Virus record (IMG/VR): IMGVR_UViG_3300044979_000007
Coordinates: 1 to 64,000 of that record
DNA length: 64,000 nt
DNA from: a virus
Direction: 5' to 3' (one strand)
Below, piece after piece: positions 7,015 to 14,952 of this stretch. The first letter of the stretch is position 1. Each line of letters starts with the position of its first letter. The translations under genes were made by a program, and so were the position numbers. Under the pieces are notes generated by a model that worked only from the letters and a program-made list of their open reading frames with translations, ran no database searches and was not told the DNA's origin.

Positions 7015-7188
7015 TTACGATTTTCGATGATCTAATTTGTATTGAACAAAAAGTATGACGGCATATCCAATGGCACATTCTATAAACAGGAAATACTTAT
7101 GAAACTGAATCCAATGCATGGTAGCCACCAAAAAAGCTGCAAATATCAGCAAATTGTATCGCCATCCTATTTTTTTTATCGTCTTCAT
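7015..7188 (-). CDS. two-span small membrane protein (57 aa)
   Basis: Read by hand: ATG at 7188, TAA at 7015-7017. After a basic start (MKTIKKIGWRYN), two hydrophobic segments follow (about residues 12-25 and 32-49), then a basic tail. It fills the gap between two annotated genes exactly, which supports it. One of several tiny membrane proteins in this phage; function unknown. Confidence 0.55.
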   Translation of the reverse strand: MKTIKKIGWRYNLLIFAAFLVATMHWIQFHKYFLFIECAIGYAVILFVQYKLDHRKS

Positions 7189-7200
7189 TTTTTACTGCTT

Positions 7201-7602
7201 CTATGGGTGGGTGGAATGGACTGGCTCACCGATCAGGTCTTCGACATAAACGGGAGGCTCTGATATTTCAGGATACTGGGCTTTTTTGATATCGTACAGG
7301 GCGGCGAGGATGCGCTGCTTGGGGGTGGGTTGCTTGTAAGCGCTTTGCATGCCTTCGTGTTGCCACGAATTGTCATTAATAATGGTTACACACATAATTT
7401 CGCCACCAAATAATTTAATCAACGCTCTTGCTTCCTGCGTTAAATAAATACCGTCCGCCATTGTTCCTGGTCTCCCACCACAATGGCCGATAGCGCAATG
7501 CCTCCCATATTCGTCGCCCAATACTTCAATGCACCAGTCCTTCTCGTCTATTGCCGAAAATTTCGTGATAAAATAGTCTATATCATAAATTGTCTGTTCC
7601 AT
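7201..7602 (-). CDS. conserved hypothetical protein (133 aa)
   Basis: The ATG at 7602 (MEQTIYDIDYFITKFSAIDE) is preferred over an upstream ATG at 7692 that lies inside the next gene. The protein contains 'DWCIEVLGDEYGRHCAIGHCG', a Cys/His cluster that could bind metal. It ends with 'TPKQRILAALYDIKKAQYPE', a pattern seen from memory in widespread unnamed phage and bacterial proteins. No function known. Confidence 0.6.
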   Translation of the reverse strand: MEQTIYDIDYFITKFSAIDEKDWCIEVLGDEYGRHCAIGHCGGRPGTMADGIYLTQEARALIKLFGGEIMCVTIINDNSWQHEGMQSAYKQPTPKQRILAALYDIKKAQYPEISEPPVYVEDLIGEPVHSTHP

Positions 7603-7630
7603 GTTATTTATTTTTGAGTAGGTTAAGAAA

Positions 7631-7921
7631 TCAGTCAGCCGGTTCGTAAGTTTTTTTAAATATTTCATCTTTGCACGGGTAAAACTCACCATTGACGCCC
7701 TTTATGATCCAATCGCCCGGCATGGCTTTCATGTTACCTTCGAGTGTTGGGATCGTTAGGCTAAAGATTGGCGGAGCCTTCCCGGCTTCATAGGCTGTTT
7801 CAGATTCAAGCTGATAATAGAGATTCACGCCTTCGCCAATAAACGCTTCAATTGCAGCCCTGTTGAGATTATTGAATTGAATGGCATCAATAACAACTGG
7901 TTTTTTTCTGAACTTTGGCAT
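7631..7921 (-). CDS. widespread small phage protein (PGDWIIKG family)
   Basis: The 96-residue protein starts MPKFRKKPVVIDAIQF and contains PGDWIIKGVNGEFYPCKDEIF. This layout is recognised from memory as a very common small protein in phages of many hosts. Its function is unknown. The conserved C-terminal segment suggests a small beta barrel. It is in the leftward accessory operon. Confidence 0.7.
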   Translation of the reverse strand: MPKFRKKPVVIDAIQFNNLNRAAIEAFIGEGVNLYYQLESETAYEAGKAPPIFSLTIPTLEGNMKAMPGDWIIKGVNGEFYPCKDEIFKKTYEPAD

Positions 7922-7960
7922 TGCCTTTTATTTTAGATTTTATATCAAATGAGTCATCTA

Positions 7961-8458
7961 TCAGTTTAAAGACCACCTCCCCGGATAATCACTTATATGG
8001 TATCTGTCGTAAAATCCGAAATACCGAACTGAGCAGGTATCGCAGTCCTTCTGCCAGCCAACGGTACCTGGTGGAACGGGGATAGCAAAATGGAGGGTGT
8101 CGTTCCAATTAATGCTGGCGTGTATTGTATGCACCGGCGGATCACATTGGCACCGTGGTTTTTCGCCAGTATCAGAAATCGCTTTTATTCTAGCTCTAGT
8201 ACTGTCTGCTATAAGCAGATTGTATAAATCGAAGGCTTTGATTGTGAAATAATGTCGCTTATCGGAATAGTATAAAACACTGTCTTCGGGGCCGCATTTC
8301 ATACGACAGGTGTAAAAATCTGAACTGTCCACATAATTACCGGCCATTTTAACGCTATCCAAGTATTTAACGTCTCTGATTATAGCAGCGTCCGATCTAA
8401 TCGTCTGCCCCATCGCCCCGCTTCCTGCCAGAAGGAGTAATAGAAGTATAAGTTTCAT
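7961..8458 (-). CDS. secreted protein with signal peptide
   Basis: The N-terminus (MKLILLLLLLAGSGAMGQTI) is a clear signal peptide with Gln right after the predicted AMG cleavage site, as in the Bacteroidota Q-rule. The 165-residue protein then has several Cys residues (Cys51, Cys55, CQCDPP, CDTCS) that could form disulfides outside the cytoplasm. It is not a recognised family. Its start overlaps the stop of the 350-residue gene at 8455-8458 (ATGA). Confidence 0.6.
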   Translation of the reverse strand: MKLILLLLLLAGSGAMGQTIRSDAAIIRDVKYLDSVKMAGNYVDSSDFYTCRMKCGPEDSVLYYSDKRHYFTIKAFDLYNLLIADSTRARIKAISDTGEKPRCQCDPPVHTIHASINWNDTLHFAIPVPPGTVGWQKDCDTCSVRYFGFYDRYHISDYPGRWSLN

Positions 8459-9507
8459 GGTTGAGTGTTTAGATATTCTTTAAGGAATTCTTTCTTTTCT
8501 TCTGACGACCACTTGCAACTGTAGTCATTCAGAATTTTATTCACCTTGTCGAAGTCCTTATATTTAAGGTATCTCATTTGGTATTCGGTCGGAAATTTCT
8601 GCCAATCAAGCAATCGGAACTGGTTATCACTGGACATAAAATTGTACAGAAAATCCAGTGTTGCGTGATTGAATTTAAGGATAAACTTAGATATGAACCC
8701 TTTTATCGAATCAAAGACCAACTGTCTGTTGTTTAATGTGATAAGGCATTCGCCAAGTCTTGAAACCTGTTCGTCCGAAATATTTTTGTTGTGCTCTGGA
8801 AGTGCGAACAGGTAATGAAATTCAGAAACCCTTTTGTTAATAGATTCCAGCAGCATCGAAAACACATCCTCGTCTAAAATGTAAGGGTTTTTCATAATCA
8901 AGTCATGCGGCATGTTAGACAATCCGGCATCGGCCTCTATCCAGAAGTTTGAAACGCCAAAAATAGCCGAATTGGTATTATATTTTGGGGCCTTGACGTA
9001 TCCTATTACGGCGTCCTTTGAATAATCGTAAGGCATTTTAAAGGCATTGAGAAAGGATATAGCTTTGGCCGAATCTTCTGGCTTCATCAGCAATTGCAGC
9101 AGGTCGCAAATCTCCTTTTTGTGGTCGTAGTAATTGACCGCCAGATGGACAACCAAGCTGCCGTCGCTCCGACTGCAACACCATCCGTTATAGGCTTTTT
9201 TGATGCCAAATAAAGAGCTAAGTATCTGTTCGATAAAAAGGAATTGATTCTTTTGCCGACTATCATACCAGTCGCTTTTGTCATGCTCTCCCTCTTTGAT
9301 GCCGGAAAATGTATCTCTTAACTTACCGAATAGATGGTGGGTGTTTTCAGCTTCCAATACCCGCTCCTTTAGCATCTTAATCTCCTTTCGCTGATCCGAA
9401 ATAGTCTTGTTGCCGCTCTCTAATTGCTTCTCAAGTGAGGATATTTTTTGGCCAATTTCTTTTGAAACAATTTCATTAAGATCAACATTCAACAGTTCTG
9501 TGTTCAT
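8455..9507 (-). CDS. coiled-coil hypothetical protein (350 aa)
   Basis: Residues about 12-52 form a charged heptad-like helix ('QKISSLEKQLESGNKTISD', 'RKEIKMLKERVLEAENT'), probably a coiled coil. The remainder is mixed alpha/beta with aromatic segments ('KSDWYDSRQKNQFLF', 'YNGWCCSRSDGSLV'), a long helical C-terminal half and no recognised motif. It is the largest unknown in the leftward operon and is translationally coupled to the secreted protein downstream. Confidence 0.6.
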   Translation of the reverse strand: MNTELLNVDLNEIVSKEIGQKISSLEKQLESGNKTISDQRKEIKMLKERVLEAENTHHLFGKLRDTFSGIKEGEHDKSDWYDSRQKNQFLFIEQILSSLFGIKKAYNGWCCSRSDGSLVVHLAVNYYDHKKEICDLLQLLMKPEDSAKAISFLNAFKMPYDYSKDAVIGYVKAPKYNTNSAIFGVSNFWIEADAGLSNMPHDLIMKNPYILDEDVFSMLLESINKRVSEFHYLFALPEHNKNISDEQVSRLGECLITLNNRQLVFDSIKGFISKFILKFNHATLDFLYNFMSSDNQFRLLDWQKFPTEYQMRYLKYKDFDKVNKILNDYSCKWSSEEKKEFLKEYLNTQP

Positions 9508-9580
9508 ATAATAGTTTTATTGTTACTAACGTTCGCCACAATACACATCCAATCAAAAGGGAGAGAAAGATGTATTTCAT
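9482..9580 (-). CDS. possible tiny membrane peptide (32 aa)
   Basis: Read by hand: ATG at 9580, TGA at 9482-9484. It starts MKYIFLSLLIGCVLW, a short hydrophobic stretch with a Cys at residue 12 that loosely resembles a lipobox. It overlaps the start of the 350-residue gene by about 26 bases. The shortness and overlap make it uncertain. Confidence 0.35.
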   Translation of the reverse strand: MKYIFLSLLIGCVLWRTLVTIKLLYEHRTVEC

Positions 9581-9590
9581 TTAATAATAT

Positions 9591-10148
9591 TTATAATTTA
9601 ATTGGTTTAAGTTTCTTCATCCGGCGGACTTCTTTTGAGTAATGGGAGATAAGTTCTTTAATTTCTGACACGGAATAGTTATAAGTTACGCGGGCCTGAT
9701 CTTCTAAGGCTTCAACACTCCCCGGACGGTCTCTCTCCAAATGTTCGCCGTATGCCGTCAAATTACCCTTTTTAGTCTGGTTACAGGTAGTACATCCTCC
9801 ATGACAATTATCTTCACTATATCGTGTATTTTGATGGCCACGCCGCATGAAGTGCATATTATCGCATTCTGTCCAGTAGTTAACAGCACCACAGCAATAG
9901 CATGAGACATAACCGTTTTCGTCTGAATCTCGCAGCCGGATGAACTGGCTAAAAACATCATCTAAATCAGACATTGCAGTGCTAAGGCTTTCGTTTTCGG
10001 CAACTTCCTTTTCTTCAAATTTAGCCGCCGAAGCCAACCTGCGACCCAACCAATAGTGATTTTGACAAAGGCCGGCAGTCAACGCTCCATATACCGAACA
10101 TCCCGGATGCTTGCAATTACCTGTTTTTTGCCTGATTGTGCTATACAT
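9591..10148 (-). CDS. ninG: NinG/Rap-type recombination nuclease
   Basis: The 185-residue protein has the NinG layout: 'FSQFIRLRDSDENGYVSCYC' with a CYCCG knuckle, then MHFMRRGHQNTRYSEDN, CTTCNQTKKGN, and a final 'YGEHLERDRPGSVEALE'. In lambda, NinG (Rap) is a Holliday-junction endonuclease acting in recombination. An extra N-terminal Cys/His cluster (CKHPGC...CQNH) may bind a second zinc. ATG at 10148 was chosen over an upstream GTG because the -7 box at 10154-10161 overlaps that GTG. The mRNA would be almost leaderless. Confidence 0.8.
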   Translation of the reverse strand: MYSTIRQKTGNCKHPGCSVYGALTAGLCQNHYWLGRRLASAAKFEEKEVAENESLSTAMSDLDDVFSQFIRLRDSDENGYVSCYCCGAVNYWTECDNMHFMRRGHQNTRYSEDNCHGGCTTCNQTKKGNLTAYGEHLERDRPGSVEALEDQARVTYNYSVSEIKELISHYSKEVRRMKKLKPIKL

Positions 10149-10153
10149 CAGCA

Positions 10154-10161
10154 CAAACCTA
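10154..10161 (-). promoter_or_regulatory. leftward -7 box (TAGGTTTG) for the accessory operon
   Basis: On the minus strand TAGGTTTG fits TAnnTTTG exactly, with TTTG at 10181-10184 nineteen bases upstream, a good -33 spacing. It drives the leftward operon starting with ninG. The start codon at 10148 is only five bases beyond the box, so translation is probably leaderless. Confidence 0.65.
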
Positions 10162-10217
10162 ATACTATTTTCAACAATTCCAAAAAAATAATTATTGTTA
10201 ATTCAAAAAAGTTTATT

Positions 10218-10225
10218 TAGGTTTG
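10218..10225 (+). promoter_or_regulatory. rightward -7 box (TAGGTTTG) for the replication operon
   Basis: TAGGTTTG is an exact TAnnTTTG match. ATTG at 10194-10197 sits at -33-like spacing. Together with the box at 10154-10161 it makes a 9-base inverted repeat (10154-10162 and 10217-10225), so the divergent promoters mirror each other. Confidence 0.6.
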
Positions 10226-10241
10226 CTGAAACATTTCCAAA

Positions 10242-10433
10242 ATGGCAGAAGTTAAAGAAAACTATCGGGCTAAAATTAAAGCGGCTCTTATTACCCAAAA
10301 GCGACTGGCGAAGATGACTAAAATACATGAGGTCCGTATCTCTTGTGTCTTGAACGGAACATTGGAATTTAGCGATGAGGAGATTGATAAAGTTTATAAG
10401 GCTTTAAAACTTAAAAGAGATGGCAAATCGTAA
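10242..10433 (+). CDS. small HTH DNA-binding protein
   Basis: The 63-residue protein looks like a stripped-down XRE-type helix-turn-helix: 'ALITQKRLAKMTKIHEVRIS' and 'VLNGTLEFSDEEIDKVYKAL'. It is the first gene rightward of the divergent promoter, the classic position of a regulator that binds the mirrored boxes. That it represses one or both promoters is inference. It overlaps the next gene by 14 bases. Confidence 0.7.
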   Translation: MAEVKENYRAKIKAALITQKRLAKMTKIHEVRISCVLNGTLEFSDEEIDKVYKALKLKRDGKS

Positions 10434-10758
10434 AGAGACACGGGAAGTCCATAAGAAGGCGTTTCTAGCTTTACTGCAACGCGGCGAGGTTCTTACTCAA
10501 AAGAAACACGGCACCATATTCAAGTGTATGCGCCTAGCCGCCCGTATGTGGGATTTAAGAAAAGACGGACACCCCATCATAACCACCATGATTTACAACG
10601 AAAAAACTGGCGAAAAGTACGCCGAATACTCTTACGAAGGAGTAACGCCGGAGCCATCCAAAAAACGTGAACGAGTAATGAAGGGAAAGACGGTAGCGGA
10701 TCACGCTCGTGAAATTAAGAAGATTCAAAGTCAAGTAATTCAAACAACACTATTTTAA
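10420..10758 (+). CDS. HTH_39-type helix-turn-helix protein
   Basis: The 112-residue protein matches the phage HTH_39 pattern: 'LLQRGEVLTQKKHGTIFKCM' then 'RLAARMWDLRKDGHPIITTM'. The family is a winged-helix-like domain common in phage early regions, near replication genes, and of unsettled function. The C-terminal half is basic and helical. It overlaps the preceding HTH gene, so the two are coupled. Confidence 0.7.
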   Translation: MANRKETREVHKKAFLALLQRGEVLTQKKHGTIFKCMRLAARMWDLRKDGHPIITTMIYNEKTGEKYAEYSYEGVTPEPSKKRERVMKGKTVADHAREIKKIQSQVIQTTLF

Positions 10759-10759
10759 T

Positions 10760-11104
10760 ATGCCGCAAGTCCCATTTCCACATGTACTTACTTTCCCACG
10801 CAATAACAGTTATCCTCCAAAGGGTGATATTGTCAGGGTGGTCACCGACGCGCCAATTTCAGATTTTGTTTTATAAACCACAGTCTCAGTTGGGCAAGAT
10901 ATTCGATACGCCACTTTCGTAACCGACAAGGTTTTGGCTCAGCGGCCGGCGAAAGGCAATTGGTCTAATTGGGAAAAACATCCTACCTATTACGAAATAT
11001 CCGTCAAAGAAACAGTGGACCGGCGTAGCGAAACTATGTCGAGCGACCCGAACTACCAGAAGAAACAAGAGACTTTGGCTGCTGCGAAGAAACTCTCCAA
11101 CTAA
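10760..11104 (+). pseudogene. open frame interrupted by an in-frame TAA
   Basis: ATG at 10760 opens 38 codons (MPQVPFPHVLTFPRNNSYPP...) to a TAA at 10874-10876. The same frame then stays open and protein-like for 75 more codons ('YATFVTDKVLAQRPAKGNWS', 'NWEKHPTYYEISVKETVD') to TAA at 11102-11104. The full frame would be 115 codons. It may be a broken gene, a sequencing error, readthrough, or only a 38-residue gene. A one-base slip in the T run near 10868 would instead give a different short ending, so the case is not closed. Confidence 0.5.
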
Positions 11105-11166
11105 GCCCCCCCCCTGTATAATAGATAGCCGGGAAAAATATTTTGAAAAAGTATAATCATTTTGTA

Positions 11167-11631
11167 ATGAGAGAAATAAAGTTTCGATATGTCTGGAAGC
11201 GAAAAGAGGACGGCCATATCTACATGGAGATATCTAGCGTTGAGCTATTGGAGCAGAAAGAAAGCGGTCGTTTTAAAGGCAATGAATTATGGGAGTTGAT
11301 CGGAAGGGATCAGCACACCGGGCTAAGAGATAAGAACGGAAACGATATTTACGAGAACGATATTATACAGGGCTATGTTTCTGATGAGGATGATGAAGGC
11401 GAAGTGCTGGAAAGGCGACTTGTTCGACGAGTGGTGAAATGGCGAGACGGTGCGCCAAACCACGAACCTCCAAAAGACGACAACCCGTCTACGTTCAACC
11501 AAAATCCTGAATTTGTAGGTGATCTTATTGACGGCTACGAAGATGGATCAATGTACTGGTCTGAATTCCATGAGTGCGAAATTATCGGCAATATCCACGA
11601 AGACAAAGACCTGCTCGTTAAAGCAGGCTAA
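11167..11631 (+). CDS. YopX-family protein
   Basis: ATG at 11167 (MREIKFRYVWK) was chosen over an upstream TTG because it gives the canonical family start. The central 'QHTGLRDKNGNDIYENDII' and late 'HECEIIGNIHEDKDLLV' match the YopX signature (start REIKFR, QyTGLkDkNG, EviGNiyEnpeLl). YopX proteins are widespread in phages and have no established biochemical function. It follows the interrupted frame in the rightward early operon. Confidence 0.8.
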   Translation: MREIKFRYVWKRKEDGHIYMEISSVELLEQKESGRFKGNELWELIGRDQHTGLRDKNGNDIYENDIIQGYVSDEDDEGEVLERRLVRRVVKWRDGAPNHEPPKDDNPSTFNQNPEFVGDLIDGYEDGSMYWSEFHECEIIGNIHEDKDLLVKAG

Positions 11632-11671
11632 AGAACATGGATTATCAGTAAGAATTGTTAAATATTAAGTT

Positions 11672-11905
11672 ATGATAGTCAAAGTACAAATAAGCCAATT
11701 CGATAGCGAAGGACGGAAACGGATGTTGATCTACGACCGTACAAGGACGTATATGTGCGAAGATGATGCTAGTCCGGCAGTACTGAAACTTATGGGCGAT
11801 GATCCTAAAAAGTTCTTTCACGCAGAAGCGGCCCCACCGCCAAACAACGACAGGCATTCGGCAAAGTTTGTAATAGGCGAACAAGCTCCTTGGCAAGATT
11901 GGTAA
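11672..11905 (+). CDS. hypothetical protein (77 aa)
   Basis: The protein starts MIVKVQISQFDSEGRKRMLIYDRTRTY, a beta-hairpin-like start, and has a Pro-rich middle. It looks from memory like small proteins found near phage replication genes. It is the last gene before the promoter/terminator-like region at 11992-12090. Confidence 0.55.
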   Translation: MIVKVQISQFDSEGRKRMLIYDRTRTYMCEDDASPAVLKLMGDDPKKFFHAEAAPPPNNDRHSAKFVIGEQAPWQDW

Positions 11906-11991
11906 AAAATAAATTTTTTAATTCGAAAGAACTATTAGTAATTTCATAGTGCTTAGTCCGAATAATCTTATTTAATATGCAGGAAATACAT

Positions 11992-11999
11992 TATTTTTG
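11992..11999 (+). promoter_or_regulatory. candidate -7 box (TATTTTTG)
   Basis: TATTTTTG is an exact TAnnTTTG match. A start of transcription near 12005 is expected. It would begin just before the perfect 5-base hairpin GTCCG/CGGAC (12009-12013 with 12018-12022). No clean TTTG was seen at -33. Confidence 0.45.
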
Positions 12000-12004
12000 T
12001 AATC

Positions 12005-12090
12005 AAGCGTCCGTCTCCGGACAATTTCGCATTTTCATAGGATTATTTTATTAAGCAACTTCCGCCGGGTTCTCTCGGGGGATTTTTTTT
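12005..12090 (+). ncRNA. candidate small RNA or attenuated leader
   Basis: The predicted transcript begins near 12005, opens with the GTCCG-TCTC-CGGAC hairpin and ends in a strong terminator before the gene at 12112. It could be a free small RNA of about 85 bases or a leader that controls the downstream HNH and replication genes by premature termination. No known RNA family was recognised. Confidence 0.35.
12061..12090 (+). terminator. intrinsic terminator/attenuator
   Basis: TCCGCCGGG (12061-12069) pairs with CTCGGGGGA (12074-12082) around TTCT, with one G-G mismatch and one G-U wobble. Eight Ts follow (12083-12090). It ends the early operon or attenuates the next gene, which starts 21 bases later. 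Confidence 0.65.
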
Positions 12091-12111
12091 GTATCCTTTT
12101 AAGAGCTGGTT

Positions 12112-12513
12112 ATGACATGGAATGAACAACTGCTAACCAAAAAATGGCTTACTAAGCGTACCGAAATTCTGATCCGAGACCATTTTAAATGTCAGGTTCC
12201 TGGGTGTGATGTTGAATTCGAGGGCGTTGAGGTTCACCACTTAGATTATCTTGGTAATTTACTGGCGTGGGAGTACCCGAATGATATGCTTAAGACGTTG
12301 TGCCATAAGCATCATTCTAACCATCATCAGGGCATCCAGATGGCCGAAAAGGCGCTAATGTCTTCACTACGGGTAAAAGGGTTTCTCTTGGGCGACGTGA
12401 TGGCTTTATCCTCTTTGGTCGATACAGACATAGAATTTACTCAATCCCTATTAAAAATCCTTTCGGACTTGCAAAATGGCAAAAAGGTTCACAGCTACGG
12501 AAATATGGGGTGA
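12112..12513 (+). CDS. HNH-like endonuclease
   Basis: The 133-residue protein has 'KRTEILIRDHFKCQVPGCDV' (Cys27, Cys32), then VEVHHLDYLG (His42-His43) and 'TLCHKHHSNHH' (Cys64, His67-68). This matches the compact phage HNH fold with two zinc-binding turns. It starts the replication block and overlaps the next gene by 38 bases. A role in DNA nicking is expected, but the target is unknown. Confidence 0.75.
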   Translation: MTWNEQLLTKKWLTKRTEILIRDHFKCQVPGCDVEFEGVEVHHLDYLGNLLAWEYPNDMLKTLCHKHHSNHHQGIQMAEKALMSSLRVKGFLLGDVMALSSLVDTDIEFTQSLLKILSDLQNGKKVHSYGNMG

Positions 12514-13063
12514 GGATTGGTTCCTCGAAATGCCCTCAGAATACAAGTTATTTTGGTACTACATGCTTGCTACCTGCGATCATGGAGGTCTGTTTAAGGT
12601 CAACTTGAGGTCTTTTAGAGGTCTAGTAGGGGTCGACATCACCTCTCATACAGCTCTCGAACACTTCAATAAAGGGAAGGAAAGAATAAGAATTATCAAT
12701 AGTTCTGTTTGGTTGATTGAGGATTTCTTTGTGTATCAATACGGTACGACATTTAATCCGAATAACAAGATGCACGCGAGTATCGAAAAGCTGTATTTAA
12801 AATTTGACCTCAAAATGACTTCTATTAGAGGTCTAACAGACCTCAAGGATAGGGTCAAGGATAAGGAAAAGGAAATAAATACAGAGAGTAGAATACACGA
12901 AGCCACTAATGGCAAAATTCAAAGCGGAATAAAATTCGATGAAAAGGGGGAAACAGTTTTTTTCGACGACGGCACCTATCAGCAATTAGGCTACGAACAA
13001 CGGATCGCCTTCCGCCAAAAAACATTAAACCCAAGAGACGTTAAAAAAGGTCATCCTTATTGA
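12476..13063 (+). CDS. replication initiator-like protein
   Basis: The 195-residue protein starts MAKRFTATEIWGEDWFLEMP, followed by 'YKLFWYYMLATCDHGGLFKV' and a helical N-terminal half. A linker of charged residues (KDRVKDKEKEIN) follows. This resembles phage replication-organiser proteins that precede the helicase gene, though the family name is not certain. It lies directly upstream of the primase-helicase and overlaps the HNH gene. Confidence 0.6.
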   Translation: MAKRFTATEIWGEDWFLEMPSEYKLFWYYMLATCDHGGLFKVNLRSFRGLVGVDITSHTALEHFNKGKERIRIINSSVWLIEDFFVYQYGTTFNPNNKMHASIEKLYLKFDLKMTSIRGLTDLKDRVKDKEKEINTESRIHEATNGKIQSGIKFDEKGETVFFDDGTYQQLGYEQRIAFRQKTLNPRDVKKGHPY

Positions 13064-13069
13064 TTATCT

Positions 13070-14932
13070 ATGTATTACGATAGGCTTTCAGACTTAGGGA
13101 TCAAACTCACCCGGCATTCCGGGAACGAAAAAACGCTATGCCCTCAGTGTAGCGACGGGCGCAAGAACAAGCGAGATAGATGCTTGTCAGTCAACGTCAC
13201 AACCGGGGAATACAACTGCCACAATTGCGGCTGGAAAGGGAATTGTCGGAGTTTTGAGCGCAAGCGGGAAGAAAAAACCTACGAACGACCGGCCCGCGAT
13301 TACATCGAATCCATCCAGCGAAAGGAGAAAACGGAATGGTATTTCGAAAAACGGGGTATCGGGACGGCGACGCTGGAAAAATTTCTGATCTTCAGCCGTG
13401 ACGAATTCATGCCGCAAACCGGCCAAAAGGAGAACTGTATTTGCTTCCCATACTTCCGGGATGGAGAGTTAGTCAACATCAAATTCAGGGACGCCAGGAA
13501 GAATTTTCGCATGGTAGCCGGGGCCGAACTGATTTTTTACAACCTTTCCAGCCTTCGAGAAAAGAAAAAGGCAATCATTACCGAAGGAGAAATTGACTGC
13601 CTGAGTTGCTACGAAGCAGGGATCGGACAGGACACGGAGCCATTTTCGGAGTACGGGATCGTTAGCGTCCCGAATGGAGCCAGCAAAGGAAGTCAGCGGT
13701 TAGACTATCTTGACAACTGCGCGGATTGGTTCATGGGGTTGGAAGAAATCGTTATCGCTACTGATGGCGACGAAGCGGGCCAATCACTGAGGGATGAGCT
13801 AATGCGAAGATTGGGGGTCGAACGATGCCGGTTTGTGACGTATCCGGAAGAAAGTAGGATAGACGCTGGCGGCCAACTAAAACGGCCATGTAAGGACTTG
13901 AATGAGGTTTTGGTTCATTTCGGAAAGGAACGTGTGTTAGATTGCATCCAGAATGCTAAAGCTGTCCCTGTAGACGGGGTTTACTTTGTAGAGGACATAT
14001 TCGGGTCAATGTTCGACAACTTCAAAAAAGGGGTACAGATTGCGCCTGAGACAAGGTTTAGAGATTTGGACAACTACTTCCGATGGAAAAAAGGAGCCAT
14101 CAACGTGTTTACCGGATATGCCAATGCAGGTAAGACTTTTTTCGTCCTGCAACTGATGCTCACAAAAAGCCTGTACGATGATTGGAAGTGGGCGGTATTC
14201 TCCCCTGAAAATTATCCGGCCAATGACTTTTTCGATGATATGGTTGAAATGTTCTGCGGGAAATCGTTAGGCGACATGAAGGATGAGGAATATATTCAAG
14301 CCTGTGAATTTTTGAACGAGCATTTTTTCTACGTGTACCCCGACAACGACCATGACCTGCTTTCGATCCATGACAAGTTCCGATATTTGGTTCTCAAAAA
14401 AGGAGTTGACGGCGTTACCATAGACCCGTACAACCAACTTGACCACAACCAGAAAGCATACCAGCGAGAAGATCAATACCTTTCTGACGTACTCAAAGAC
14501 ATTAAGCGATTTGCGTTGCTTAATAACGTAACTTATAACATCGTAGCTCACCCGAAAAACCCAAAATACGAACAGGACAAATCTCTCCCGGTTGTGGATA
14601 TGTACGATTTGCACGGAGGGTCCATGTGGGGAAATAAAGCGGATCATATACTTTCTTATCACCGACCAAATTGGCATATTGATAAAAATAGCCCTGAGGT
14701 AGAAATCCATATCCAGAAAGTCAAGCGCAAGCGGACAGGCGGAAAGCAGGGTATGGTAGAAATGAAACTCAATTGGCAGCAAAAAAGATATATTGAAACT
14801 TCTGAAACCGAATCATTTTGCGATCCAAAACGGGCCACGAATTTTAAAACGTCAACAGAACCGCCTAAAATTATCGACACCTATAAGCCAGTCAAAAACT
14901 GGTATGAACGCGAAGATATTGATCCATTCTAA
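13070..14932 (+). CDS. bifunctional DNA primase-helicase (T7 gp4-like)
   Basis: The 620-residue protein has an N-terminal zinc finger (Cys24-x2-Cys27 and Cys50-x2-Cys53). A TOPRIM primase core follows (EGE at 172-174, DGD at 232-234), then a RecA-like helicase with Walker A GYANAGKT at 349-356 and Walker B aspartate near 452 (DGVTIDPYNQ). This is the T7 gp4/Twinkle arrangement: it unwinds DNA at the fork and lays primers. It is the central replication enzyme here; no DNA polymerase lies in the window. Confidence 0.9.
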   Translation: MYYDRLSDLGIKLTRHSGNEKTLCPQCSDGRKNKRDRCLSVNVTTGEYNCHNCGWKGNCRSFERKREEKTYERPARDYIESIQRKEKTEWYFEKRGIGTATLEKFLIFSRDEFMPQTGQKENCICFPYFRDGELVNIKFRDARKNFRMVAGAELIFYNLSSLREKKKAIITEGEIDCLSCYEAGIGQDTEPFSEYGIVSVPNGASKGSQRLDYLDNCADWFMGLEEIVIATDGDEAGQSLRDELMRRLGVERCRFVTYPEESRIDAGGQLKRPCKDLNEVLVHFGKERVLDCIQNAKAVPVDGVYFVEDIFGSMFDNFKKGVQIAPETRFRDLDNYFRWKKGAINVFTGYANAGKTFFVLQLMLTKSLYDDWKWAVFSPENYPANDFFDDMVEMFCGKSLGDMKDEEYIQACEFLNEHFFYVYPDNDHDLLSIHDKFRYLVLKKGVDGVTIDPYNQLDHNQKAYQREDQYLSDVLKDIKRFALLNNVTYNIVAHPKNPKYEQDKSLPVVDMYDLHGGSMWGNKADHILSYHRPNWHIDKNSPEVEIHIQKVKRKRTGGKQGMVEMKLNWQQKRYIETSETESFCDPKRATNFKTSTEPPKIIDTYKPVKNWYEREDIDPF

Positions 14933-14952
14933 AACTCTAAAGCGTACGAACC

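Noticed and set aside
10886-11068. A minus-strand frame opposite the interrupted early gene
   Set aside because: No start context or neighbour overlap, and the plus-strand reading is more protein-like.
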